Source: Alphaproteobacteria bacterium
GTDB lineage: Bacteria; Pseudomonadota; Alphaproteobacteria; Rs-D84
Assembly (NCBI GenBank): GCA_017618175.1
Contig: JAFZUT010000006.1
Coordinates: 1 to 63,012, forward strand
Direction: 5' to 3'
Length of the DNA stretch: 63,012 nt
A program made the position numbers and the translations under genes. The notes beneath the pieces are model-generated. The model was not told the DNA's origin. It did not search any database and saw only the letters and a program-made list of their open reading frames with translations. This document shows, piece after piece, positions 1 through 7,822 of this stretch (within the stretch, counting starts at the first letter, position 1; each line of letters opens with the position of its first letter).

Positions 1-50
1 CGATTTGGCAATGGCGCGGATATGCCGGTTTTTGTATTCAAACTGGTCAA

Positions 51-152
51 AAAAAGGTACCTTTTTGTCCACCACTTTTTTTAGAAAATGTGATTCAGTA
101 AAATCAATGACTTACGAAATCTTGCGGGGTGGTCAAAAAAAGGTACCTTTTT
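51..152 (+). repeat. Palindrome-bounded upstream element, copy 1 (type I segment)
   Basis: Two exact copies of the 16-bp palindrome AAAAAGGTACCTTTTT lie at 51-66 and 137-152, with centres 86 bp apart. They enclose a ~70-bp type I segment that starts GTCCACCA and ends GGGGTGGTC, so its ends are roughly inverted repeats. The distal palindrome is preceded by CAAACTGGTCA. The proximal palindrome ends 36 bp before the ATG of cassette gene 1. The same arrangement recurs at five other places in the window. Role unknown: regulator binding, recombination and transcript structure are all possible. Confidence 0.85.
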
Positions 153-188
153 GTTACACTGTAATGCGAGGAATAAAGGGGAAATATT

Positions 189-710
189 ATGAAACAAGCA
201 TTATTCATCGGTGCAATTGCATCCGTTTTATCAATCAATGCATTTGCAGAAACAACAACATCAACCGTAACGTCCAAAAATTATGTCGATGCCCAAGACG
301 CATTGAAACAAAATAAAATACCTGCGGCGGGAACAAACGCATCAACCCCCGGTGAAACCGTTGTTACATATACAACAACCGGTAACGGTGTAATCGGTGA
401 ACGTGGAATTTTTAATTATGATACGGACTATGATTGGGACAATCACTCGGTGGAAACGGGACACGAAGGTGACTTGGTCACCGCCGGCGATGTTATGCCA
501 CAACTGGATTATTTATCCGGTGTTTACCAGGTTGATAAATATTGCACAGAATGGTCCGGAACACCGTATACGGATGAAAACTGTTTATTATGGTATATCG
601 GGGATAATATTATGGGCCCCTACAATCTGTGCCAAACTGACTCAGATTGCGATGGATGTGATGGTTGTATTAACGGCCTTTGTAAAGACGATGGAAGATG
701 TGATACGTAA
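189..710 (+). CDS. Cassette-family secreted protein 1 (MKQALF leader, Cys-rich tail)
   Basis: This 173-residue protein has no function I recognise. It starts with a typical Sec signal peptide (MKQALFIGAIASVLSINAFA), followed by the family motif ending in NYVDAQDALKQ. A middle part contains VVTYT and GERGIF, then comes C-x-E-W-x(8)-ENCLLW near residues 118-134, and finally a tail with nine Cys (CQTDSDCDGCDGC...CINGLC). The Cys density suggests a disulfide-stabilised exported domain. The start is set by the AGGAATAAAGGGG ribosome-binding region 6-19 bases upstream and by alignment with paralogues 3 and 6. Six paralogues occur elsewhere in the window. Export is fairly sure; surface location is inference. 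Confidence 0.85.
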   Translation: MKQALFIGAIASVLSINAFAETTTSTVTSKNYVDAQDALKQNKIPAAGTNASTPGETVVTYTTTGNGVIGERGIFNYDTDYDWDNHSVETGHEGDLVTAGDVMPQLDYLSGVYQVDKYCTEWSGTPYTDENCLLWYIGDNIMGPYNLCQTDSDCDGCDGCINGLCKDDGRCDT

Positions 711-717
711 AAAAACA

Positions 718-744
718 TGGGTGCGAATTCGCGCCCAACTTTTT
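718..744. terminator. Bidirectional hairpin terminator
   Basis: GGGTGCG-AATT-CGCGCCC at 719-736 forms a hairpin with a T-run on the plus side and an A-run on the other side. It lies between the convergent ends of cassette gene 1 and ctpA and probably serves both. Confidence 0.75.
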
Positions 745-2122
745 AATCTTTCTTATCTTCTTCCTTTTTAACCGGTTCTGCCATTTTAGACATTGCGATA
801 ACCATTTCCATACCGCGTTGTAATTGGTAATCGCGCGCGTCTTTTTCCGCATCGGTTAAATCTTTCTCGTCATCTTCATCATCTTTTTTACCGGATTTTT
901 CTTTGGCTTTTGCTTTCTTTTCCGCCGCATCGTTCTTTAATGAATTGCGGAAAGACGCCTCGGAATACGCGCTTTCGCGCTTTTCAATTGGTTCGACTTT
1001 GGATTGCAAAACTTCAACATCCGGGGTAATCCCAGTGTTTTGAATAGATGTACCACTGGGCGTATAATACCGTGCAATTGTTATATGAATTGCCGTTCCG
1101 TCCCCAAGTGGCTTTTGTTGTTGCACACTGCCCTTGCCAAAACTTTGTGAACCCATAATAATTCCGCGCTTATTATCTTGGATTGCGCCGGCAACAATTT
1201 CCGATGCCGATGCAGACCCATGATTGATAAGCACAACCAACGGTTTCCCATTTGTTAAATCACCGGGTTTGGCAAAACTTCTGTCTATATCGGTTTTATT
1301 TTTTCCGCGGGTTGATACAATTTCCCCGCCATCCAAGAAAGCATCGGATACATCAATTGCCGCGGTTAAATATCCCCCCGGATTGTTTCGCACATCCAAC
1401 ACATAGCCTATCACTTTCTTTTTTTCCAAAGATTTAATTGCTTCACGCAAATCTTTTGCGGTTGTTGCCCCAAAGTCAGATATACGAATGTAGCCAATTT
1501 TGGGCGCATCGGTGTCCGCATCCGCCAATTGTTTTTCTTCAAACTTTATCGATTTAACCTTGATAATTGCACGTTTAAGTGTGATTGTTTTCGGTTCATT
1601 ATCACCAGAAATAACGGTCAGTTTTACTTTCGTTCCGGGTTTGCCCTTCATTTTCTTGACTGCCTGATTCAATGTCAAATCAAACACCGGTTCATCATCA
1701 ATATGTGTAATATAATCGCCGGCCTTGATTCCCGCATTATCCGCCGGTGTATCATCAATCGGTGAAATAACGCGCACCGCCCCACGGTCAGATGTAATTT
1801 GAATGCCCAGTCCGCCAAATTCACCGGTGGATTTATCATTAAAATCTTTGAAATCGTCTTTGTTCAAATACGAAGAATGCGGGTCCAGCGCCGACAGCAT
1901 CCCGTTCATTGCGGCCTCAAGCATCTTGCGTTCATCGGCTTCTTCGACAAAGTTTTCACGCGACACTTCGAACACCAGTGCCAATTTTTTCAATTCATCA
2001 TAAATCTGTTCATCGGTCAGGTGCTCAATCGGTTCTTCTTTTTTATTCTTATCGGCCGCCGCCGCAACATTCACCACCACCGGCAAACACATTACACACA
2101 AAACCAGAATTTTTTTCAACAT
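743..2122 (-). CDS. ctpA: C-terminal processing peptidase, S41 family
   Basis: Periplasmic serine protease that trims or degrades envelope proteins, often controlling peptidoglycan hydrolases. The 459 residues begin with a signal peptide (about 1-23), then a PDZ domain around 95-180 (GGLGIQI...GIKAGDYI). The S41 catalytic core follows, with the GSASASEIVAGA motif (302-313) carrying the nucleophile and GSQSFGKGSVQ with general-base Lys330. The tail after about residue 380 is Lys/Glu/Asp-rich and probably disordered. It is the last gene of a minus-strand run tyrS-envC-kinase-ctpA. The ctpA/envC pairing is frequent in alphaproteobacteria and suggests a shared role in cell-wall remodelling. Confidence 0.95.
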   Translation of the reverse strand: MLKKILVLCVMCLPVVVNVAAAADKNKKEEPIEHLTDEQIYDELKKLALVFEVSRENFVEEADERKMLEAAMNGMLSALDPHSSYLNKDDFKDFNDKSTGEFGGLGIQITSDRGAVRVISPIDDTPADNAGIKAGDYITHIDDEPVFDLTLNQAVKKMKGKPGTKVKLTVISGDNEPKTITLKRAIIKVKSIKFEEKQLADADTDAPKIGYIRISDFGATTAKDLREAIKSLEKKKVIGYVLDVRNNPGGYLTAAIDVSDAFLDGGEIVSTRGKNKTDIDRSFAKPGDLTNGKPLVVLINHGSASASEIVAGAIQDNKRGIIMGSQSFGKGSVQQQKPLGDGTAIHITIARYYTPSGTSIQNTGITPDVEVLQSKVEPIEKRESAYSEASFRNSLKNDAAEKKAKAKEKSGKKDDEDDEKDLTDAEKDARDYQLQRGMEMVIAMSKMAEPVKKEEDKKD

Positions 2123-2207
2123 ACCGCTTTCCTTTTTTTATTATTTATAACGGCAGTCTAGAATAAAAAAGTCGCATTCGCAACCTATAAATCAGGGATT
2201 AACCCAA

Positions 2208-3110
2208 TCAAAAAGCACGTGCGTATTTATGCAGCATATTGATTTGCTGTTTCAATCGATTCAGCATTTTGGCACGCTCATTTTTACCCAAATATTGAAC
2301 GTCCGTGACTTCTTCGTTCATTTGTTCCAATACATTGGCCACATTATGATATTGGGCAATTTGTTTCCAACGCGCATCATCAACAAAGTCCGCCGGTAAA
2401 TAACGCGCATCACGATAATTCAAATATCGCGCACGCACCGCATCCGCCACACCCAAATCATACGAATAAGATCGCAACATATCATAATGCAGGAAAGATG
2501 TCCCGACATCGGTAAAATCAATCACATTAAACTTTTTTGCCTTAAAATCATACAGAACATTATCTTCGAACAAATCGCCATGCACCCAAACAATACGCGT
2601 TTCGTACGAAGTATTTATAATATGCTGATATACTTTATCTATAAATTTTATTTCATCCCGGACAGATTTAATTTCTTTTTTTGAAAAATATTGGTCAACA
2701 TCTTCAAGAAAATCTTCCAAGTATTTAACATCCAACCCACATTCCATTTTATATTCTATTGGGTTTGGAATAACATCTATGGAATGCATATCCGCGTAAA
2801 ATTGCGCCAAAGAATCTATTACTTTTTCACGTGCATGGTCATCCAGGCCTCGAAACAACAACGGCGTCAACGGCACACCGGAAACACGTTCTTCCAACAC
2901 GCAGAAACGTTTGGAATCAATGGATTTAATGTGTGGCACGCCGTATGCATTATTACCAATATCGTGTAATTTTTGAATCGTGTCGGCGGCCCTTTGCTGA
3001 CGCGCCAACCATTCACGTTTTTGTGATATACTGCGCCCCGGCAAAGGTTCTTTGGAAACAAATTTGCCGTCCGCAATTTTTACCAAACTTTCGCGACCGT
3101 GTTTAATCAT
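2208..3110 (-). CDS. Aminoglycoside/choline-kinase-like phosphotransferase
   Basis: This 300-residue protein has the protein-kinase-like fold used by APH and choline/ethanolamine kinases. The catalytic loop HGDLFEDN (177-184) and the metal-binding VIDF (Asp198) are intact. The substrate cannot be told from sequence; a sugar, choline-like or antibiotic substrate is possible, though a chromosomal position between envC and ctpA argues for a housekeeping role. On its own strand a TATAAT box ends only 5 bases before the ATG (box at 3116-3121), so it may have its own promoter and a leaderless mRNA. Confidence 0.75.
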   Translation of the reverse strand: MIKHGRESLVKIADGKFVSKEPLPGRSISQKREWLARQQRAADTIQKLHDIGNNAYGVPHIKSIDSKRFCVLEERVSGVPLTPLLFRGLDDHAREKVIDSLAQFYADMHSIDVIPNPIEYKMECGLDVKYLEDFLEDVDQYFSKKEIKSVRDEIKFIDKVYQHIINTSYETRIVWVHGDLFEDNVLYDFKAKKFNVIDFTDVGTSFLHYDMLRSYSYDLGVADAVRARYLNYRDARYLPADFVDDARWKQIAQYHNVANVLEQMNEEVTDVQYLGKNERAKMLNRLKQQINMLHKYARAF

Positions 3111-3152
3111 ACTTTATTATATAATACAAAAATCATATTTTGTCAAACAAAA

Positions 3153-4229
3153 TCAGTTTTCTTTGAACAGTCTTGCCGGGTCAATTGCTTTATCGCCACG
3201 CCGCACCTCAAGATACATTTCCGGCTTGTTCGGGTTCATACGCCCAACGGGTTCACCCCCCAAAACTTCTTGGCCCACAACGACATCTATATCACCAAGG
3301 TTGGTCATAACGGTATTATAACCGTTTTTATGCGATATAATTATTACACGACCAAATCCCTTGAAACTGTCGGCAAATTTGACAACGCCATCGGCGGGCG
3401 CGGTCACCAACGCATCGGCATTTGTTCGTATACGCCACCCATCAGATTTCAACCCCAGCGCGGTCTTTTCGCCAAAGCGCACCACAACGCGTCCGCGCAC
3501 AGGTTGGTTTAACTTGCGAATTGAAAAACGCGAATCTGATGACATTTGCGAACTCCCTACGCCGGCGGACAATTCCGATATGCTTTTTGCGCGCGCCGAC
3601 AATTCGCGCAATTTTTGCTGTGTTGCCATTTGTTCGCTGCGCAGTTTTTCATTTTGCGCCGAACGCCGCCGCAACAATTTATCCAACAAATCTTTTTCAT
3701 CGCTGTATTTTTTTGCGGTCCGGTCTAATTTTTCTTTTTCAACCGCGCGCGCATCACGAATTTTATCTAACTCTGCGATTTTTTGACCGGCATCGATAAT
3801 CTGTTCATCAAACCCGTCGGCCATTCCGGCCAAGACCGCATTGGTCAATACAAATTCATGCATATTTTCTGCATCAAAACTTGGGTTCGCCGCAATAAAC
3901 ACCATACCCGCCGCCGCATCCGCCACACGCGCCTGGTTTTTTTCCAATTCCGCAACAAGCACCGCCCGCCGCGCATCCAATTCCGCAATTTTCTTGGCGA
4001 TATTGGCACGCAATTCTTCCAACGAAGAAACCTTGCCCGCCGCAGTCACCAATTGTTTTTTCGTTTTGGCCACATCACGGTCGGATGTTTTAACCTGTTG
4101 TTCCAATTGCTTATTTTTCTGTTCGGTCTGTTTAATCTGCGTTTGAATTTTGTCCAGTTCACTTGGCACGGCAAAAACCGAATTTGCCCCCCCCAACAAA
4201 ATCGCCAAAGTCAAAATAAATCGCAACAT
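3153..4229 (-). CDS. envC: EnvC-like murein hydrolase activator, degenerate M23 domain
   Basis: Secreted 358-residue protein with a signal peptide (1-20), long coiled coils (about 25-235, heptad-like runs of Lys, Glu, Gln and Leu) and a C-terminal LytM/M23 domain from about 240. The zinc ligands of active M23 enzymes are missing: the usual H-L-H position reads Y-L-E-V. It is therefore probably an activator of amidases, like EnvC/NlpD, rather than an enzyme. Its ATG overlaps the tyrS stop by one base (TAATG), implying translational coupling. ctpA lies two genes downstream. Confidence 0.85.
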   Translation of the reverse strand: MLRFILTLAILLGGANSVFAVPSELDKIQTQIKQTEQKNKQLEQQVKTSDRDVAKTKKQLVTAAGKVSSLEELRANIAKKIAELDARRAVLVAELEKNQARVADAAAGMVFIAANPSFDAENMHEFVLTNAVLAGMADGFDEQIIDAGQKIAELDKIRDARAVEKEKLDRTAKKYSDEKDLLDKLLRRRSAQNEKLRSEQMATQQKLRELSARAKSISELSAGVGSSQMSSDSRFSIRKLNQPVRGRVVVRFGEKTALGLKSDGWRIRTNADALVTAPADGVVKFADSFKGFGRVIIISHKNGYNTVMTNLGDIDVVVGQEVLGGEPVGRMNPNKPEMYLEVRRGDKAIDPARLFKEN

Positions 4230-5440
4230 TATTTTACAATTACCCGCAGAAAAGTTTTTTTACCACGTTGAACCATTATCTCTGGACGGGGTGCAATGGT
4301 CGTGTGCCAATCCGTAATTTTTTCACCGTTGATTTGAATACCGCCCTGTTCAACCATACGGCGTGCATCAGATTTAGATGCAAACATCCCAATTGCGACC
4401 AAGAAATCAACAATTCCCATCGGCGCGGCCATTTTAATTTCAACGCTTGGCGCATTATCGGCATTTCCGCCACTAAACAACGCCGCCGCCGCGCGCTCTG
4501 CGTTCTCTGCCGCATCGGCACCATGGGCAATTGTTGTTGCCGCGTTTGCCAAAATCCGCTTTGCCTCGTTCAGTTCTGCACCACGCAATTTCGCCAATTT
4601 GTTGATTTCATTGATTGGAATTTCCGTAAATATTTTCAAGAATTTTTCAACCAATTCATCCGGCGTATTGCGGAAATATTGCCAATATTCATACGGTGAC
4701 AATTTGTCTTCATTTACCCAAACGGCATTTCCGGCCGACTTTCCAATTTTATTTCCCGCCGCATCTGTAATTAGCGAAGTGGACAAAACAAACGCTTCCT
4801 TGCCCAATTTTTTGCGGATAAGTTCAATACCCATAACCGCGTTGCCCCATTGATCTGCACCACACAGTTGCAACACACAACCATATTTTTTATACAGTGT
4901 CAAAAAGTCAACCGCCTGGAACGTCATATAGTTAAATTCCAAAAATGTCATACCATTTTCCAACCGGCGTTTCACACTTTCCATAGACAACATACGCGGC
5001 ACGGTGAAATCAGTTCCAAATTCCGCCAAGAAATCAATATGCCCATAATTTTTCATCCAATCGTAATTATCAACAATAATTGCATCCGATTTGCCACGCC
5101 CAAACTTCAAAAATTTTGAATAAGATTTTTTTAACCCCGCAATATTTTTGGACAAAATTTCTTCGGTCATCATTGGCCGGCCCGTATCGCGTCCCGATGG
5201 GTCACCAATGCGCCCGGTTGCACCACCAACCAACATTAATGGCCGATGCCCAAATTTCTGCAACCAACGCATCATCATCACCGGGACAAGATGTCCCACG
5301 TGCAACGAATCCGCCGTTGGATCCGACCCCAAATACGCAGTAATATTTCCGTTATTTAATGCATCGGTCAAACCGTCCATATTTGAACATTGATTGATAA
5401 AACCACGCGCTTCCAATTCATGCAATAAATCATTTTTCAT
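4229..5440 (-). CDS. tyrS: Tyrosyl-tRNA synthetase
   Basis: Charges tRNA-Tyr in the cytoplasm. The 403-residue protein has the class I signatures HVGH (47-50) and KIGKS (231-235, the KMSKS loop). The Tyr-pocket region around GGATGRIGDPSGR and a C-terminal S4-like RNA-binding domain (about 340-403) are present. The ATG at 5440 is preferred over an in-frame TTG one codon earlier. First gene of the run leading to envC. Confidence 0.97.
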   Translation of the reverse strand: MKNDLLHELEARGFINQCSNMDGLTDALNNGNITAYLGSDPTADSLHVGHLVPVMMMRWLQKFGHRPLMLVGGATGRIGDPSGRDTGRPMMTEEILSKNIAGLKKSYSKFLKFGRGKSDAIIVDNYDWMKNYGHIDFLAEFGTDFTVPRMLSMESVKRRLENGMTFLEFNYMTFQAVDFLTLYKKYGCVLQLCGADQWGNAVMGIELIRKKLGKEAFVLSTSLITDAAGNKIGKSAGNAVWVNEDKLSPYEYWQYFRNTPDELVEKFLKIFTEIPINEINKLAKLRGAELNEAKRILANAATTIAHGADAAENAERAAAALFSGGNADNAPSVEIKMAAPMGIVDFLVAIGMFASKSDARRMVEQGGIQINGEKITDWHTTIAPRPEIMVQRGKKTFLRVIVK

Positions 5441-5509
5441 CAAAATCGCCCTTTTTATATTAGTATAATTTTACCAAAATCCGCACGATATTCAATGAAA
5501 AAGTAGCAA

Positions 5510-5535
5510 AACAAAAATCCGCCCATCAGGGCGGA
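5510..5535 (-). terminator. Terminator of cassette gene 2
   Basis: On the minus strand TCCGCCC-TGAT-GGGCGGA (5518-5535) is followed by a T-run. It overlaps the very end of cassette gene 2. Confidence 0.8.
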
Positions 5536-5537
5536 TC

Positions 5538-6041
5538 TTACATCATACAACCCGGTCCGTTAAAACATACCCCATTATTGCCAGAACAACAATAACCACT
5601 CGGACAATCTCGGGCTGAATTGCATGATTGACCAATAACACGTTTTTCAGCCAATTCCCACAAAATACAACTGCTATCAACATGTATCTCACTGTTCCAT
5701 TCTACACAGGTTTTATATGTAACCGTCGTTTCTGGCAGGTTTGTTGCACTTTGTAACAAATCCCGTGTCACCAAGAAATTATCATTACAATCTCCATCAC
5801 CATCCGCATCAGCATCACAAATTCCACGTTCACCCAATACACCCGCTTCATCGGTGTATGTAACAACCGTTTCTCCAACACCGTTTTCCTCGTAATTGAC
5901 CCATGCTTCTGGTATCGTATTTTGTTTCAATGCGTCTTGGGCATCGACATAGTCCCGTGATGTGACGGTGGATGATGTTGCGTATGCATTTAACGCCAAA
6001 ACCGATGCAATTGCACCGATGCTAAGAATTGAAATCCTCAT
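5538..6041 (-). CDS. Cassette-family secreted protein 2 (MRISIL leader, Cys-rich tail)
   Basis: A 167-residue paralogue with the second leader type (MRISILSIGAIASVLALNAYA), then STVTSRDYVDAQDALKQ, VVTYTDEAGVLGERGI, the motif C-V-E-W...SSCILW, and a tail with seven Cys, including SGYCCSGNNGVC. Its core closely matches paralogue 6 (both have NFLVTRDLL and T-V-T-Y-K-T-C) although the two have different leaders. This is the only copy whose upstream palindrome-bounded segment is inverted relative to the gene. Function unknown; export is likely. Confidence 0.85.
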   Translation of the reverse strand: MRISILSIGAIASVLALNAYATSSTVTSRDYVDAQDALKQNTIPEAWVNYEENGVGETVVTYTDEAGVLGERGICDADADGDGDCNDNFLVTRDLLQSATNLPETTVTYKTCVEWNSEIHVDSSCILWELAEKRVIGQSCNSARDCPSGYCCSGNNGVCFNGPGCMM

Positions 6042-6086
6042 ATTCCCTTCCTTTGTTATGCTTGTTTGGTATGTTTATATGGTAAC

Positions 6087-6188
6087 AAAAAGGTACCTTT
6101 TTGTCCACCATTTTTTTTAGAAAATGTGATTCAGTAAAATCAATGACTTACGAAATCTTGCAGGGTGGTCAAAAAAAGGTACCTTTTT
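6087..6188 (-). repeat. Palindrome-bounded upstream element, copy 2 (type I segment, inverted)
   Basis: Palindromes lie at 6087-6102 and 6173-6188, centres 86 bp apart. The segment between them reads on the plus strand almost exactly like copy 1, although here the gene is on the minus strand. The leader between 6042 and 6086 keeps the gene's orientation and matches the leaders of genes 4 and 5. Only the part between the palindromes is thus flipped compared with copies 1, 3 and 5. Confidence 0.85.
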
Positions 6189-6250
6189 GTGACCAGCTAC
6201 CCCACCGCGTCCCGCGGTCCCCCCCTTCACGAAACGTGAAGGGGATTTAT
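6189..6250. other. Intergenic stretch with a perfect hairpin
   Basis: Beyond the distal palindrome the flank differs from the other copies. It holds CCCCTTCACG-AAA-CGTGAAGGGG (6221-6243), a perfect 10-bp stem not followed by a clear T-run. This copy shares only the short CTGGTCA with the flanks of copies 1, 5 and 6. Confidence 0.5.
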
Positions 6251-6252
6251 AA

Positions 6253-6305
6253 AAAACCGGCGGATTCCCGCCGGTTTTCACTAACCACTATCCACTTACA
6301 CTAAC
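6253..6305 (-). terminator. Terminator with ACCGGCGG stem and TTAGTGGTTAGTG flank
   Basis: AAAACCGGCGG-x4-CCGCCGGTTTT (6253-6278) ends the minus-strand operon at 6308. The adjoining 6279-6305 carries the repeated words ACTAACCACTA. The same pair (stem plus TTAGTGGTTAGTG) occurs at 36050-36094 and 57390-57428. Confidence 0.75.
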
Positions 6306-6307
6306 CA

Positions 6308-7171
6308 CTAATACAACCCGAACTTGGTTATATAGTTAAATGAAATGCCGATTATAAAATTGCTGCCGTAATGTTCGGCGTCACGCGCCTTGGCACGGCG
6401 ATATTGAACATACGGTCCCATTGTAAAATCACCCCACAGGTTCGTATCCATACGCGCAACTACGCTTAAATCCCGTTCCAAATCTGTGCCAACATATTGG
6501 GAATAGTCCAGATACTCACGATAGTACCCATTTGTTGATAATTTTACCCCATCGCGAACACCGTATTCCAAACGCCAACCGATTTCGGCGGCCAGTTTGC
6601 TGACCTGGTCATGGCCGTATGTGAAATCATATTCATAAACGCCCGCGATATATAATTCTTTGATAATCGGCGAATCAAACACCGAAAAACCGGCCATACC
6701 GCGCAGCACCTTTAACCGGTTGTCCGAATCGTTTGCCGGCACGAATTCCGTTTCATACGCCGCACGCACCATTGGCCCCAATTTGAAAGAATCAAAATCC
6801 CAACACGCATAGTTCAAATTACTGGTCGCCAAGATTTTATCTGCGCTTTCGTTGACCAATGTTTCACCATCATACGGCTTTATCTTTGTCCGACCGTATT
6901 CCATAAACAAAGAATTATCCCAATTGAAACGGTCATGTTTATATTCCAAGGCCGTATCAAAAACACCTTTGATAAATTCTTGATCATCGGCACTTAATGC
7001 AGAAATCGGCGAACCTTGGTATTCCCCCGAATGGCGAACCGTGGTTTTCGACAAATCCAACCCTATTCGGCGAATATTCAAAATCAATTCTTTGCCCGCC
7101 AAATCGACATCGTCTGCATATGCCACGAATGGCAACAACGCCGCACACATAAATACAGAAAATTTTTTCAT
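6308..7171 (-). CDS. Predicted outer-membrane beta-barrel protein
   Basis: This 287-residue protein starts MKKFSVFMCAALLPFVAYA, a clear signal peptide. Alternating polar/hydrophobic strands follow, and the end (NYITKFGLY) has the aromatic last residue typical of BAM substrates. No family is recognised. The ATG at 7171 is chosen over one four codons earlier because GGGGCGATT lies directly upstream as a Shine-Dalgarno site. It is last in a three-gene minus-strand operon (9361 to 6308) with gaps of only 15-18 bases, so it probably works with the two upstream envelope proteins. Confidence 0.7.
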   Translation of the reverse strand: MKKFSVFMCAALLPFVAYADDVDLAGKELILNIRRIGLDLSKTTVRHSGEYQGSPISALSADDQEFIKGVFDTALEYKHDRFNWDNSLFMEYGRTKIKPYDGETLVNESADKILATSNLNYACWDFDSFKLGPMVRAAYETEFVPANDSDNRLKVLRGMAGFSVFDSPIIKELYIAGVYEYDFTYGHDQVSKLAAEIGWRLEYGVRDGVKLSTNGYYREYLDYSQYVGTDLERDLSVVARMDTNLWGDFTMGPYVQYRRAKARDAEHYGSNFIIGISFNYITKFGLY

Positions 7172-7189
7172 AATCGCCCCCATATTAAA

Positions 7190-7807
7190 TTATTTGGAAA
7201 TATACAAAACACCGTCACGATCTTGGTAATGCCACCCGGCATCACGCAATGCAATGGTCAACGCCCCACGTCGCGCCGCCGGCACCCGAAAAGTCATTTG
7301 ATTTCCATCTATGGTTTTTGTATTCAAATCAATGCCATTATCCGCCGCGATTCTGCGCACGCGCGACCAATCAGTCAATTTATTATTCAACGACACAACA
7401 ACCCACGATTCGTGTCCGGCATCATCACCATCGCCCAACCAATTTTGAACACCGTTCGACACCAACCAATTCCGCGCCGCGTTGCGGTCAACCGTCATTG
7501 TTATATTTGCAGAATATGTCGTATCAGATTGTTTTTCGCCACTTATTCCTGAACTTTCAATAAGTGTTGTTAAAACGGCGGACTTTTCATTTTTAACCGC
7601 GGCACGCAACGCGGTTGAATCCGCATATGGCGATAATGCGTCAACAATAACCTGACGCCGGGCCTCATCCATTGCCATATTTTTTGCCGTTGCGGCGGTA
7701 TCACTGGTCACATTAACATGCGCGGTCGCGGTCAACGGTGCACCAAATGCGCCACCGGCCACCAACATAACCGCACCAAACACCAAGAATCTTATTATCG
7801 TTCCCAT
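7190..7807 (-). CDS. Secreted protein of unknown function
   Basis: A 205-residue protein with a signal peptide (about 1-22). The start of the mature part (ATAHVNVTSDTAATAKNMAMDEARRQVIVDAL) resembles N-terminal domains of DUF2066 or FlgT-like periplasmic proteins, where an alanine/arginine helix follows the first strands. That resemblance is weak. A second alpha/beta domain is likely near 120-200. It lies between two beta-barrel genes in a tight operon, which suggests a periplasmic accessory role. Confidence 0.65.
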   Translation of the reverse strand: MGTIIRFLVFGAVMLVAGGAFGAPLTATAHVNVTSDTAATAKNMAMDEARRQVIVDALSPYADSTALRAAVKNEKSAVLTTLIESSGISGEKQSDTTYSANITMTVDRNAARNWLVSNGVQNWLGDGDDAGHESWVVVSLNNKLTDWSRVRRIAADNGIDLNTKTIDGNQMTFRVPAARRGALTIALRDAGWHYQDRDGVLYISK

Positions 7808-7822
7808 ACGTCAACCACCGAT

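Noticed and set aside
5..316. Reading frames running through the repeat element, some in frame with the cassette gene (genes 3 and 5)
   Set aside because: The frame relative to the gene differs between copies (out of frame in copy 1), the segment is inverted in copy 2, and ribosome-binding sites lie just before the conserved signal peptides. It is not an N-terminal extension.
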